From Vulcanimicrobiota bacterium (GTDB lineage Bacteria > Vulcanimicrobiota > Xenobia > Xenobiales > JADMJV01): a DNA stretch of 64,000 bases. Position numbers and translations under genes: made by a program. Location of the stretch: assembly GCA_019637395.1 (NCBI GenBank), contig JAHBVR010000006.1, positions 124,001 through 188,000 of the forward strand. The letters are read 5' to 3'. Below are positions 50,145 to 60,995 of this stretch, piece by piece. The notes beneath the pieces were generated by a model. The model had not been told where the DNA came from and made no database searches. It saw nothing but the letters and a program-made list of their open reading frames with translations. Positions within the stretch are counted from its first letter, which is position 1, and every line of letters begins with the position of its first letter.

Positions 50145-50914
50145 ACTCGCTGCACCGGCTCCTGGAGCGGTTGGAAGTGCCGGTGGGCGGACTGGTCTAC
50201 CTGCATACCTCTTTCTCGCGCCTCCGCTACCTGGAATTGAGTCCGAATGAGTTCATCGACTCTTTACTGGATTATCTGGGTCCCCAGGGTAGCTTGACCA
50301 TGCCTTCCTTCAGTTGGAATGTCGACCCCTCGGAGCGCCCCTGGAAGGGTTATGCCGATTATTTTCACGGCCACTACGTGTTTGACGTCCGCAACACGCC
50401 GGCCAATATCGGCGCCGTGCCCGAGCTTTTTCGCCAGCGACCGGGCGTGCGCCGCGGCCTCAATTACTGGTGGTCGGTGGCCGCCTGCGGTCCGCTGGCG
50501 GACGAGTTGACCCATGCTCAGGAAGAGGTGGAACATCCCGCCGGACCGGATTCTTCCTTCGGACGGATCCAGCACCACGGCGGCTGGATTCTGGGCCTGG
50601 GGGTGACCCTGAACACCACCAGCCTGGCTTTTTTGCCGGATTTTGCTCTGCAAAATCGCTACTTCGTTACTCCCGAGCCGCTCCGCGGGCCGGTCATCGA
50701 CGAACAAGGCCGCCAGTTGGAGACATGGAGCTACTGGGTGTTGCCTGAAAGCGTGCGTTACATCAGGCCGGAAGCAGTCTGCGGCCAGGGATTCGAGGCC
50801 ATGCGCCGCTGTGATCACGAGGGCGTGATTCAATTCGCCTATCCTTATGCGGCCTACCATGAACGCGCCCTGAGCTTCGGCCTCCCATCCCCCTGGTGGG
50901 AGGCGCTTCCCTGA
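50141..50914 (+). CDS. AAC(3)-family N-acyltransferase-like protein
   Basis: This 257-residue protein matches the aminoglycoside 3-N-acetyltransferase (AAC(3)/FrbF-like) fold: GGLVYLHTSFSRLRYLEL, GPQGSLTMPSFSWNVDP, NTPANIGAVPELFRQRPG, then WWSVAACGPLADELTH and GWILGLGVTLNTTSLAF. In the family the middle block is typically HPxxSxAAxG and the last contains TSLH. Here Trp-Trp and Ala occupy the two histidine positions. The start GTG 50141 overlaps the methyltransferase stop. In a sugar locus it more likely acylates an amino sugar than confers resistance, or it may be inactive. Confidence 0.75.
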   Translation: MNSLHRLLERLEVPVGGLVYLHTSFSRLRYLELSPNEFIDSLLDYLGPQGSLTMPSFSWNVDPSERPWKGYADYFHGHYVFDVRNTPANIGAVPELFRQRPGVRRGLNYWWSVAACGPLADELTHAQEEVEHPAGPDSSFGRIQHHGGWILGLGVTLNTTSLAFLPDFALQNRYFVTPEPLRGPVIDEQGRQLETWSYWVLPESVRYIRPEAVCGQGFEAMRRCDHEGVIQFAYPYAAYHERALSFGLPSPWWEALP

Positions 50915-52677
50915 AAATCCTCAGCTTGAGCAATGGCGCCGAAGCGATGAAGGACTTCTTGGCGGCGCTCACCGGCTATTTTGTGGACGGCCGCCACGAA
51001 GGGCGGTGCGTGGTGGCCGGCTCCGAATGGTCTCTCGAGGCCTGTCCTTTCCCCATGCGCTCCTTTGAAGAGTACTCAGTGCAGCCGCCCGGAGGTCTGG
51101 AATGGCGATTGGCCGCCGCCCGCCGCGCACTCCTGGAAGAAAAGCCCGACCTTTTACTGACCTCATCGCAAGAAAGCGACTGGGATTTACTGGCCGACCT
51201 GGTGACACAGATGGGCGTCCACTGGCAGCGTTGTTCGGCTTCTCGAGGTAAACTCGAAGTGGTGGCGCGCGGGCCGGCCAGCGGACCCGTCCTGACCCTG
51301 GAGGAAAGCCTCGCCCCCCTGAGCCGGGCCGCCGATCCGGTGGCCCGGCTGCGCCAACTGGTCGCCGAAACAGGCCGGGTCCACTTCCAAGAGCCGGTCA
51401 ATCTGGGCTTTGCGGGCGGGCTCCGCCGTTTCCGTTATGCAGACTACGACAATGAATTCGCCCTGGCCGAGGCCGATCTGGATTTACGTCAGTTGCTGCG
51501 CGAACAACTCAAGCCTGAGCAATTCCGCGTATCCTTGAACCAGGGGCGCACGGGCACGGCCGGCACCAGTCCGTTTTTGGAAGCCAACGACGGCCTGACG
51601 CAAATGTTTGATATCGAGGTGAACCTGGCAGGTCTACCAGCCCTCTCCTGGCTCGATCGTTATCGCTCCGGCTCGGAAGCACAGTTGCGCCTGCTCTTCA
51701 TCGATCTGCACAACGTGGCCGGATCGGGTATGCAGCACGCCCTGGCCATCAATCGCCACAGCCACAGTCGCGCCCACGTGCTTTGCCACCAACCGCATCC
51801 CTTCATCGAGCCGGCCAGCCCCGAGTGTAACGTGATCTACACCAGGCCGGGCTGGTCACCCGAGATCAAAGACCTGCTCAAGCAAGCCGATCTGCTGGTC
51901 TTTTTAGAGGAAGACGAGGTGGAGACGGTGGGCTGGCCGGCTGATTTTCAAGAAATCGCCCGGCGCAAGCCGCACCTGCATTTTTATGTGGGGCAGCGGG
52001 TGCACACGGGGGTGGCTTCCAGGCAACGGCCCGGAAAGACGGTCCTCACGGGTCTGCCCCACGTGCTGCGCATGTATCCGGGCGCGCATTTCTATCACGG
52101 CTTTTACCCCACCGTGCTGGACACTCTGGAACTGCGCGAGCCGCTTTCCCAAAAAGACGGTATCTTGCGCGTGCTGCATACCCCCAGCCTGCCCCACGCC
52201 AGCCAGCATCGCTATCTTTACCACAAAGACACGGCTTCGTTCTTGGAAGCGGCCCAGGTCTTAAAAGAACGCTTTCCCCAGGTGCGTTTCATGCAGCTGG
52301 CGGGTGTGCCCCATCACAAGATCCTGCAGGCCCGGCTGGACTGCGACATCGCCTTTCACCAACTGCGCGGCTTTATGGGAATGACCGGCAACGAAGCCAT
52401 GTTCTTGCGCCGTCCCACCATCCAGGCCACCGACCGCGAAAATTTCAATCGCCATCTGGAACTGTGGGGGCTGGATACGAAAATCCCCTGGGTGTGCGCC
52501 GACCGCACCAATCTGGCTGAAGCCATCGAGAAACTGCTGGTCAACGCCGACTATCGCGAAGAAGTGGCCCGCGACTGCCGCACCTTCATGCTCCAGTATT
52601 ACAGCGCCGAAGTGGGCATCCAGCTCTTCCTGTACTACGCTCTGCAGGCGGTCAAAAACTACGCCGCAGTCTCTTGA
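50911..52677 (+). CDS. Glycosyltransferase-like protein, GT-B C-terminal domain
   Basis: A 588-residue protein. The C-terminal 180 residues match a group 1 glycosyltransferase nucleotide-sugar domain: ILRVLHTPSLPHASQHRYLY, FMQLAGVPHHKILQARLDCD and FMGMTGNEAMFLRRPTI. The first 130 residues look Rossmann-like (ILSLSNGAEAMKDFLAALTG); the middle is unassigned. No ATG fits; a CTG at 50911, with GGGAGG 7 bases upstream, overlaps the AAC(3)-like stop as CTGA. GTG 50896 is the conventional alternative but has no ribosome site. The 3' end overlaps convergent wbqC by 26 bases. Confidence 0.75.
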   Translation: MKILSLSNGAEAMKDFLAALTGYFVDGRHEGRCVVAGSEWSLEACPFPMRSFEEYSVQPPGGLEWRLAAARRALLEEKPDLLLTSSQESDWDLLADLVTQMGVHWQRCSASRGKLEVVARGPASGPVLTLEESLAPLSRAADPVARLRQLVAETGRVHFQEPVNLGFAGGLRRFRYADYDNEFALAEADLDLRQLLREQLKPEQFRVSLNQGRTGTAGTSPFLEANDGLTQMFDIEVNLAGLPALSWLDRYRSGSEAQLRLLFIDLHNVAGSGMQHALAINRHSHSRAHVLCHQPHPFIEPASPECNVIYTRPGWSPEIKDLLKQADLLVFLEEDEVETVGWPADFQEIARRKPHLHFYVGQRVHTGVASRQRPGKTVLTGLPHVLRMYPGAHFYHGFYPTVLDTLELREPLSQKDGILRVLHTPSLPHASQHRYLYHKDTASFLEAAQVLKERFPQVRFMQLAGVPHHKILQARLDCDIAFHQLRGFMGMTGNEAMFLRRPTIQATDRENFNRHLELWGLDTKIPWVCADRTNLAEAIEKLLVNADYREEVARDCRTFMLQYYSAEVGIQLFLYYALQAVKNYAAVS

Positions 52678-53332
52678 GGCTGTCCGGCCCGAGCTGGAAC
52701 ATCAGGTCCACGACGGACAGGTGGGAGACAAACTCCCCTCCCCGCTGCGGGTAGACCGGGTGCTGGTAACCATGCCAGCGAACCTTGACGCCAATTTTCT
52801 CGAACTGAGCTTCATCCAGATAATCTCGGGCGGCATCTCCCGTGAGATACTCGGTCGCTCCCAACTTCTCACAAATCGCGATGAGGCGCTCGGTCTTCTG
52901 GCCCGGAACGCCCAGATCGGAGGAGAAGACGGCCTTCCAGGAGAGCCCCAGGCGTTCGGTCAGCCACTTCAAGCCCTCCACATCCCAATCGAGCAACCGG
53001 TTCCAGTCGTTGGCATAGTAACGCTGCAAATCGGGATAAAGCCAGTCGAAAAAGGGCGCCTTGGAATAAGCCTGGCGCAGGGTCTCGAGATGCTTGCGGC
53101 GCCAGGGCTGAGCGTAATCCACTTCGATCTGGTTGACCAGCGGAGCGCCTTTGGCCTTGACGGGAATACTCAGCCAGGCCACCCCCTGAGCGGTCAGGAT
53201 GCGATTGCGGTTGCGCCAGCCGTGCTTATCGAACTGCACATCGTCATAAAGCACAAAGCGGTCACACCAGGCATATTGATCCAGGTGCCCCTGCCAGGGC
53301 AAGAAGCTGGGCTGCAGCACCACCACTTTCAT
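52652..53332 (-). CDS. WbqC-like family protein
   Basis: This 226-residue protein starts at ATG 53332 (MKVVVLQPSFLPWQGHLDQ), the diagnostic WbqC opening. LYDDVQFDKHGWRNRNRI follows, with YLTGDAARDYLDEAQF and HPVYPQRGGEFVSHLSVVD later; all are conserved in the family. WbqC proteins occur in O-antigen and capsule clusters and are thought to help make or attach amino-sugar or amino-acid groups, although their chemistry is largely unproven. The longer frame to 53404 adds unconserved residues. It is convergent with the glycosyltransferase gene. Confidence 0.9.
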   Translation of the reverse strand: MKVVVLQPSFLPWQGHLDQYAWCDRFVLYDDVQFDKHGWRNRNRILTAQGVAWLSIPVKAKGAPLVNQIEVDYAQPWRRKHLETLRQAYSKAPFFDWLYPDLQRYYANDWNRLLDWDVEGLKWLTERLGLSWKAVFSSDLGVPGQKTERLIAICEKLGATEYLTGDAARDYLDEAQFEKIGVKVRWHGYQHPVYPQRGGEFVSHLSVVDLMFQLGPDSLKRLRRSF

Positions 53333-53377
53333 GGAGCCTGCTTGCTTGATCTCGGAGCAGGAATCCTGGAGGCTTGC

Positions 53378-54307
53378 TTGAAAATTATTCGACTTATGAG
53401 TCAACTCGATCCCGCTCTCGCCGCTATTTTACCCTTGCTGGATCAGGTTTCCGTGCGTTGGGGCTACCGCTCCTTTCAACCCGGGCTGCTGCAAAACGTG
53501 GAATTCTGTGACCAGATGCTGCAGATGCTGCACGCTCACCAGGGTGTCAGCGAGGCGGTGCGCACCGAACTCTACGGCAGCTATATCGGTCCCGGGCCCG
53601 GGGGATTGCAGGCCTTTTTCTGGTTGCTGCAACGCCAGCATCTGGACCGGGCTTTGATTCGCGACTACCTGTTCTGCCTGCACTGCGGCCCCGGCCGTAG
53701 CGGAGCGCTCAGCGAAGAAGAATTCTTGCCGCTGTTGCGCTGGTTAATCGAGGATTGGCGAGGGGAAGCCGAGGAACTGGTGCTCGATTCCCTGTGCCGC
53801 CTGCTCAACAGTCACGCCGTGAGCTCCCGCGCCCGCTGCGCCGGCTTGAGATTGGCTCTGGGAGACGAGGGTCTGCCGCCCGAGTGGCGCACCCGCGTGG
53901 CCCACTGGGCTTGCCGCAGCAATCACAACGACCCGGATCTACCGCTGGCCAACGAAGAATTACATCGAGCCGGCTTGCTCGAATGTGTGCGTCTGGGCGA
54001 ACCTCCGGACCAGGTTTTGGAATTGGCCATGACCCAAATCAAGCAAGGAGAAGGCGAAGAGACCGCCGGCCAGGCCGTGCTCGAGTTGTTGCAGAAATTT
54101 TCTCGCGAAATTAGCCCGGAGCGCCAGACCGAAGTCTTGCTCCAGTTGCGCCAAAGCCAGCGCTCGGGATTGCGCAGGCGAGCCTTCCAGATGTTGGAAG
54201 AGTCCCTCGGCGACGAGTGGATCCATCTGGGCCTGCGCGATCGCGACGCGGCTGTGCGCAGCTGGGCAATGCAGCGAGCCCAACAGCGTAAAGCCCAGAT
54301 CGCCTGA
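53378..54307 (+). CDS. Hypothetical helical-repeat protein, 309 aa
   Basis: No family is assigned. TTG 53378 is preceded by GGAGG 5 bases upstream, and ATG 53396 is the nearest alternative. The longer upstream frame from 52721 is antisense to wbqC. The protein is helical and Leu-rich, with short repeats of HEAT/armadillo character near the C-terminus (EESLGDEWIHLGLRDRDAAV, RSWAMQRAQQR), suggesting a scaffold. It is soluble, with several Cys in the middle (CLHCGPGRSG). It lies on the same strand as the arrestin-like gene, 59 bases upstream of it. Confidence 0.62.
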   Translation: MKIIRLMSQLDPALAAILPLLDQVSVRWGYRSFQPGLLQNVEFCDQMLQMLHAHQGVSEAVRTELYGSYIGPGPGGLQAFFWLLQRQHLDRALIRDYLFCLHCGPGRSGALSEEEFLPLLRWLIEDWRGEAEELVLDSLCRLLNSHAVSSRARCAGLRLALGDEGLPPEWRTRVAHWACRSNHNDPDLPLANEELHRAGLLECVRLGEPPDQVLELAMTQIKQGEGEETAGQAVLELLQKFSREISPERQTEVLLQLRQSQRSGLRRRAFQMLEESLGDEWIHLGLRDRDAAVRSWAMQRAQQRKAQIA

Positions 54308-54366
54308 AACGAAAAAGCAGAGGTTCTGGGGGAAGACGGTGGTCAACCCTAGAACACGGGGATGCT

Positions 54367-55188
54367 TTGAACGAGATCGAGATCGACCTGATTACCGCCA
54401 CCATGCGCCCCGGAGACACGCTTTCCGGAGTGGTGCGCGTACACGGGGCCGGCGAGCCGTTGGTTCATCTCACGCTGCAGGGCGAGGAAGTTTTGGGCGC
54501 CGGCAATCTCGCTTTCCAGTACGTGGTGCCCTTCTTCGAACTGACCGCTACGGTAGATTGCAGTCAGGGTCCGGCCTCCTTCCAGTTCGTGTTGCCCCCG
54601 GACTTGCCCCCCACCTATTTCAGCCAGGACTTGCGCTGTCTTTACGTCCTGAAAGCGAAGCGCAAAGGGGCCGGCTCCGGTCTGCCCTTTTTCCGGCGCG
54701 ACGCCATCCACCGCATCAATATCCCGGTGCTGGCCCTGGAAGGCACGGCCAACCGCGAACAGCACTGGTTCGTCTTGCCGGCCGGGGGAGTGGAACTGGA
54801 AGTGCGCCTGGACAGCTGCCAGGTGGAGCCGGGCCAGAGCCTGACCGGTGAACTGAAAATCAACAAGGTTTCAGACGGGCCTCTGCCCCGTTCGCTCTCC
54901 TTCCGCTTCGCGGCCATCGAGGAGTCCACTCAAAAAGAATACAACCACAGGAAAGTGACCAGCCTTCAGACTCAAGACATCGTGCCCGAAGCGGAATTGG
55001 AGTATCCTATGCAGGGCTTCTTTGAATTCCCCATCGATTTGAACTCGCCGGCTTCGGGCCAATGGAACACCTTCAAGGTGCACTATGGATTCCGGGTGGG
55101 GCTGACTCTCAGCAACGGCGAGCAAGTGCGCCAGTCCCTGCCCATCGAAGTTTGCCGTTATCCGGCAGAAGTGTTCGGCGAAGTTTAA
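54367..55188 (+). CDS. Arrestin-fold protein
   Basis: This 273-residue protein begins at TTG 54367 (NEIEIDLITATMRPGDTLSG). The first 110 residues (GDTLSGVVRVHGAGEPLVHL, ATVDCSQGPASFQFVLPPDL) match the arrestin/Spo0M N-terminal beta-sandwich. A second sandwich starts near residue 130 (VELEVRLDSCQVEPGQSLTG). Bacterial arrestin-like proteins such as Spo0M are cytoplasmic and of uncertain function. It ends 69 bases upstream of groES, separated by a palindromic element, so it probably forms its own transcript. Confidence 0.72.
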   Translation: MNEIEIDLITATMRPGDTLSGVVRVHGAGEPLVHLTLQGEEVLGAGNLAFQYVVPFFELTATVDCSQGPASFQFVLPPDLPPTYFSQDLRCLYVLKAKRKGAGSGLPFFRRDAIHRINIPVLALEGTANREQHWFVLPAGGVELEVRLDSCQVEPGQSLTGELKINKVSDGPLPRSLSFRFAAIEESTQKEYNHRKVTSLQTQDIVPEAELEYPMQGFFEFPIDLNSPASGQWNTFKVHYGFRVGLTLSNGEQVRQSLPIEVCRYPAEVFGEV

Positions 55189-55223
55189 ACTCCTACACCC
55201 CTCGGGTATCTCATGCCCCTCAA

Positions 55224-55241
55224 CATGCGATAAATCGCATG
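55224..55241. promoter_or_regulatory. Palindrome upstream of groES (ATGCGATAAATCGCAT core)
   Basis: A perfect inverted repeat of 8 bp per arm, CATGCGAT and ATCGCATG around a central AA, lies 16 bases before the groES start codon, between the arrestin-like gene and groES. The usual HrcA site CIRCE (TTAGCACTC-N9-GAGTGCTAA) is absent. The symmetry and place are those of an operator, possibly for a stress regulator. The inner GATAAAT could also contribute to a -10 element. Confidence 0.5.
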
Positions 55242-55257
55242 GATCCTTGGAGGACGC

Positions 55258-57257
<2,000 letters not shown>

Positions 57258-57280
57258 TCCACCCGCTTCGTGCACGAGAG

Positions 57281-57307
57281 AGCCCCGGCTTCGGCCGGGG
57301 CTTTTTT
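57281..57307 (+). terminator. Rho-independent terminator of groES-groEL
   Basis: GCCCCGGC (57282-57289), loop TTCG and GCCGGGGC (57294-57301) are followed by six T (57302-57307). This is a textbook intrinsic terminator 24 bases past the groEL stop. The T tract overlaps the TAA of the convergent membrane-protein gene. Confidence 0.93.
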
Positions 57308-57707
57308 ATGCCTTGGTGAAGCCGAGGGAAGGTTTAGGACCTTGAGGGGCTTGCCTGCGCACGATCCAGTAAGGCCAGAACAGCCAGAAGGCACACACTC
57401 CGAGATAGAAAGGGGCACGAAAGGGGAACAGCGAGAGCGGGTGGAGCCACCAGCAGGCCAGGGCCAGCAGGCACATGCCGGTAGCCAATTTGGCAACCTC
57501 CCGGCTGGCCCAGACGAGGGGCCCGTTGATAAGCGCCATGGCAAAGAAGATCATAAAGCCGTAGCCGGCCCAAATGCCCTCTCCGATGTCCCCCCGATGC
57601 CCCACCCAGGCCGACCACTTATCGTGAAGGCTAAGAATCGCCACCGAGCCAAGCAATGGCTCGAGCAGGCAGCGCAACAGCAGGAAGTAAGGCCGAAGCT
57701 TGTTCAT
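57306..57707 (-). CDS. Small integral membrane protein, 133 aa
   Basis: This is a hydrophobic 133-residue protein with about four predicted membrane segments (LLLRCLLEPLLGSVAILSLH, GYGFMIFFAMALINGPLVW, MCLLALACWWLHPLSLFPF, FYLGVCAFWLFWPYWIVRRQ), a Lys-rich start (MNKLRPY) and a basic tail. I do not recognise a family. It is convergent with groEL and shares its terminator T tract. Confidence 0.7.
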   Translation of the reverse strand: MNKLRPYFLLLRCLLEPLLGSVAILSLHDKWSAWVGHRGDIGEGIWAGYGFMIFFAMALINGPLVWASREVAKLATGMCLLALACWWLHPLSLFPFRAPFYLGVCAFWLFWPYWIVRRQAPQGPKPSLGFTKA

Positions 57708-57809
57708 GGAGTTGCTACCCCTCGGCGCAGTAATGGAATTTGAAAGCGCTCATCCCGTTTAATTTCACCTCGGCGGGACTTTCCTGCCTTGGACGGCGAA
57801 TGGCCGACG

Positions 57810-58108
57810 ATGAGAACCGTTGCTTTGCTGCTGCTGAGTACAGCCGTCTGGCCGGGCCCCGCCGAGGGCAACTTCCGGCCCTACCAGGACGAGAAGAAAG
57901 ATTTTTTAACGCCAGCGGCCTGGAGCCACCTGACTGGTTCCCCCTGGAGGACGCCAAACTCCATATCCGCGGCAGCGCCTATCGCACCCAACAGTTCAAG
58001 TTGGTGCAGCGCGATGGGTCAGTGGACCAGCGACAACAGCGCGGAGGCAGCCTGCTCAAGCCCAGGCAGGCGACGGTTTGGAGGCCTCGGGGAAGGGTAA
58101 GCTGGTAG
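57810..58108 (+). pseudogene. Frameshifted exported protein gene
   Basis: ATG 57810 opens a frame with a signal peptide (MRTVALLLLSTAVWPGPAEG) followed by NFRPYQDEKKDF. At six T (57902-57907) that frame turns to shadow-like sequence, while the -1 frame continues with plausible protein (ASGLEPPDWFPLEDAKLHIR, then GSAYRTQQFKLVQRDG) to a stop at 58108. A third frame looks coding near the end, so more than one lesion may exist. The zero-frame heptamer is T TTT TTA, a known slippery sequence, so a sequencing error, a decayed gene or programmed frameshifting are all possible. This, with the flanking 5' and 3' segments, is all I see in 57708-58136. Confidence 0.45.
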
Positions 58109-58136
58109 TCCATTTTTCCTGTTTCGGGAGGCCGTT

Positions 58137-59699
58137 GTGTTGAAGTTCAAAGTCACCTACGCCAGTCTGACCGCCGACAACGAAGAGCTGCACGGCGAAC
58201 TGGATAAGGCGTTTGCCAAGATCAAGGGGGCGCCCGCCCCGACCTTTCCGTTCTACATCGGGGGTGAGGCGCGCATTTCGGAGAGCTTCAGCAGCAGCAC
58301 CAACCCGGCCGATCATCAGACGGTCATCGGCAAGGTTTGCAACTCCACGGTCGACGACGTAGGCCAGGCCGTAGCCGCGGCCCGCCTGGCCTACCCCGGC
58401 TGGCGGGCTACCCCCTGGCAGGAGCGGGCCGGGCTGGTCGAGCGCGCCGCTCAGATTATCCGAGAGCGTTCGATGGAGCTGACCGCCTGGTTGGTGCTGG
58501 AAAACGGCAAGAACCGGGTGGAAGCGCTGGGTGAAATCGAAGAGACGGCCGACCTCTACGACTACTATGCTCAGCAGATGCGCGAAAATGGCGGGTTCAT
58601 CCGTGAGATGAACAAACTCTCGCCCAACGACACCAACACCAGCGTGCTCCGCCCCTACGGTGTCTGGGCGGTGGTGGCACCCTTCAATTTCCCCTATGCT
58701 CTGCTGGGCGCCCCGATGGCGGCGGCGCTGGTGACCGGCAACACGGTGGTGGGCAAGCCGGCCTCAGACACGCCCATCTCGGGCGCGCTGATCGCCGAGA
58801 TCTTCCACCAGGCCGGCTTCCCCGAAGGCGTGGTCAACCTGGTGGTGGGCAGCGGCCGCACCGTGGGCCAGGCCCTGATCGATCACTCGGATGTTGACGG
58901 CGTCACCTTCACCGGCAGCTATGACATCGGCTTCAACCAGCTCTACAAGAACTTTTCCGCCAAATACCCGAAACCGTGCATCGCTGAAATGGGCGGCAAA
59001 AACCCCGCCGTCATTTCCGAACATGCCGACATCGAGAAGGCCGCCCAGGGCGTCTTCCGCTCGGCCTTCGGAATGGGCGGCCAGAAGTGTTCGGCCTGTT
59101 CGCGGGTTTTCGTCGACGAAAAAATCGCCGACAAGTTTGTGCAGCGGCTCAAGGAAGTGGCCGAAGCAGCCGTCATCGGCAACCCGGAAGATAAAAAGGT
59201 CTTCATGGGTCCGGTGGGCGTAAAGTCCGGCTACGAAGACTTCCAGCGGTATGCCGCGATGGCCCAAAAAGACGGCAAAGTAGTTACCGGCGGCGAGATT
59301 TGTGGGGGAGCCCTGGCCGGCGGCTATTTCGTGAAGCCGACCATCGTAACCGACCTTCCCCAGGATCACGAATTAATGGTTCAGGAACTTTTTCTACCCA
59401 TTGTGTGCGTGGAAAAGGTCCAGTCGCTGGACGAAGGACTGCGCCGCGCCAATCAAACCGACCTGGGTCTGACCGCCGGCTTCTTCTCCGAAAAGACCGG
59501 TGAAGTAGAAGAATTCCTGGATCGAATCGAAGCCGGCGTCGTTTATATCAACCGTCCCGCCGGTGCCACCACCGGCGCCTGGCCCGGCGTGCAGCCTTTC
59601 GGGGGATGGAAAGGCTCGGGCTCGTCCGGTAAAAACATCGGCGGCCTGTACACCCTGCAATGCTATATGCGCGAGCAAAGCCGCACCATCACCCGCTAA
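58137..59699 (+). CDS. Aldehyde dehydrogenase, P5CDH-like
   Basis: This is a 520-residue NAD-dependent aldehyde dehydrogenase. The catalytic Cys is the first of GQKCSACSRVFVDE and the base Glu is in IAEMGGKNPAV. The NAD region is FTGSYDIGFNQLYK. GQKCSACSR is characteristic of delta-1-pyrroline-5-carboxylate dehydrogenase relatives, though the end (GAWPGVQPFGGWKGSGSSGK) deviates from typical RocA. Substrates could be glutamate semialdehyde, succinate semialdehyde or a similar omega-semialdehyde. The GTG start has GGGAGG 5 bases upstream. It heads the catabolic operon, so it probably oxidises the semialdehyde made by the two aminotransferases. Confidence 0.9.
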   Translation: MLKFKVTYASLTADNEELHGELDKAFAKIKGAPAPTFPFYIGGEARISESFSSSTNPADHQTVIGKVCNSTVDDVGQAVAAARLAYPGWRATPWQERAGLVERAAQIIRERSMELTAWLVLENGKNRVEALGEIEETADLYDYYAQQMRENGGFIREMNKLSPNDTNTSVLRPYGVWAVVAPFNFPYALLGAPMAAALVTGNTVVGKPASDTPISGALIAEIFHQAGFPEGVVNLVVGSGRTVGQALIDHSDVDGVTFTGSYDIGFNQLYKNFSAKYPKPCIAEMGGKNPAVISEHADIEKAAQGVFRSAFGMGGQKCSACSRVFVDEKIADKFVQRLKEVAEAAVIGNPEDKKVFMGPVGVKSGYEDFQRYAAMAQKDGKVVTGGEICGGALAGGYFVKPTIVTDLPQDHELMVQELFLPIVCVEKVQSLDEGLRRANQTDLGLTAGFFSEKTGEVEEFLDRIEAGVVYINRPAGATTGAWPGVQPFGGWKGSGSSGKNIGGLYTLQCYMREQSRTITR

Positions 59700-59711
59700 G
59701 GAGCAATATCT

Positions 59712-60995
59712 ATGTCTCAAGTCACCGATCTTTCCACCCATCCCGTATCCATCAAAACAGCCATGCCCGGCCCCCTGGCCCAGGCCGAAATCGCCCGCCA
59801 GAAGCCGCATATGTCGCCTTCGCTGATTCACTGCTACCCGCTTATGGTCAAGCGCGCCTCCGGCTGCATGGTCGAAGACCTGGATGGGAATGTGCTGCTG
59901 GACGTACAGGCCGGCGTGGCCACCGCCTCCACCGGTCACTGCCACCCGGCCGTGGCCGCCGCCGTCAAGCAGCAGGTAGACACGCTCATCCACATCTGCG
60001 GCACCGACTTCTTCTACCCGGGCTACGGCGAACTCTGCGAACGCCTGGGCAAGCTGGCTCCCCATAACGAAAAAGGCTGGCAGACCTTCCTCACCAACTC
60101 GGGCACCGAAGCCGTGGAAGCGGCCATCAAACTGTCGCGTTACCACACCGGCCGCAGCCAGCTGATCGCCTTTCGCGGCGGTTTTCACGGCCGCTCGCTG
60201 GGCTCGCTCTCGCTGACGGCCAGCAAACCTAAATATCGCAAAGGCTTCGGACCGCTCACTCCGGGCACTCATCATGTGGAATACGGCGACTGGCAGGCCA
60301 TCGAACGCCTCTTCCAGACCACCGTGCCGGCTCAAGAAGTGGCCGCCATCGTGGTCGAGCCGGTCCAGGGCGAAGGCGGCTACATCGTGCCGCCGGCCAG
60401 CTTCCTGCAGAACCTGCGGGCCATCTGCGACGAGCACGGCATCCTGCTGGTCTATGACGAAGTTCAATCGGGCATGGGCCGCACCGGCAAGATGTTCGCG
60501 GCCGAACACTTCGGCGTGCGGCCCGACATCATCACCCTGGCCAAGGGCATCGCCTCCGGGATGCCGCTGGGCGCCATGATGGCGCGTCAAGAAATCATGA
60601 CCTGGCCCGGCGGATCTCACGGTTCCACCTGTGGCGGCAACCCCGTGTGCATCGCCGCCGCGCTGGCCACCCTGGACCTGCTCGAAGGCGGGCTGATCCA
60701 GAATGCGGCTGTAGTAGGCGACGCTTTCAAACAGTTGCTCAGCGAGACTCTCACCGGTCAGCCGGGCATCCAGGAGGTTCGCGGCGTAGGGCTGATGATC
60801 GGCATCGAGTTCACCCGTCACGAAATCGCCGAGGCAGTGGCCAACCTCTGCTACCAGCGCGGCCTGCTGGTACTGGAATGCGGCACCAAATCGATCCGCA
60901 TGTCGCCGCCACTGGTGATCACCCGCGAACAGATGATCGTGGCCCAAGGCATCTTTACTCAGGCTTGCAAGGACGTGGCCGCGAAGCTGGCATGA
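59712..60995 (+). CDS. Class III aminotransferase, GABA transaminase-like
   Basis: This is a 427-residue PLP enzyme with [72 protein letters not shown] and Schiff-base Lys in [17 protein letters not shown]. This set is that of 4-aminobutyrate/ornithine-type aminotransferases. It would produce a semialdehyde for the preceding aldehyde dehydrogenase, 12 bases upstream. The stop overlaps the next start (ATGA). Confidence 0.92.
   Translation: MSQVTDLSTHPVSIKTAMPGPLAQAEIARQKPHMSPSLIHCYPLMVKRASGCMVEDLDGNVLLDVQAGVATASTGHCHPAVAAAVKQQVDTLIHICGTDFFYPGYGELCERLGKLAPHNEKGWQTFLTNSGTEAVEAAIKLSRYHTGRSQLIAFRGGFHGRSLGSLSLTASKPKYRKGFGPLTPGTHHVEYGDWQAIERLFQTTVPAQEVAAIVVEPVQGEGGYIVPPASFLQNLRAICDEHGILLVYDEVQSGMGRTGKMFAAEHFGVRPDIITLAKGIASGMPLGAMMARQEIMTWPGGSHGSTCGGNPVCIAAALATLDLLEGGLIQNAAVVGDAFKQLLSETLTGQPGIQEVRGVGLMIGIEFTRHEIAEAVANLCYQRGLLVLECGTKSIRMSPPLVITREQMIVAQGIFTQACKDVAAKLA

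Noticed and set aside
50141..50914. Antibiotic resistance gene (aminoglycoside acetyltransferase)
   Set aside because: The usual catalytic histidines are replaced and the gene lies in a sugar-modification operon, so a resistance call is not supported.
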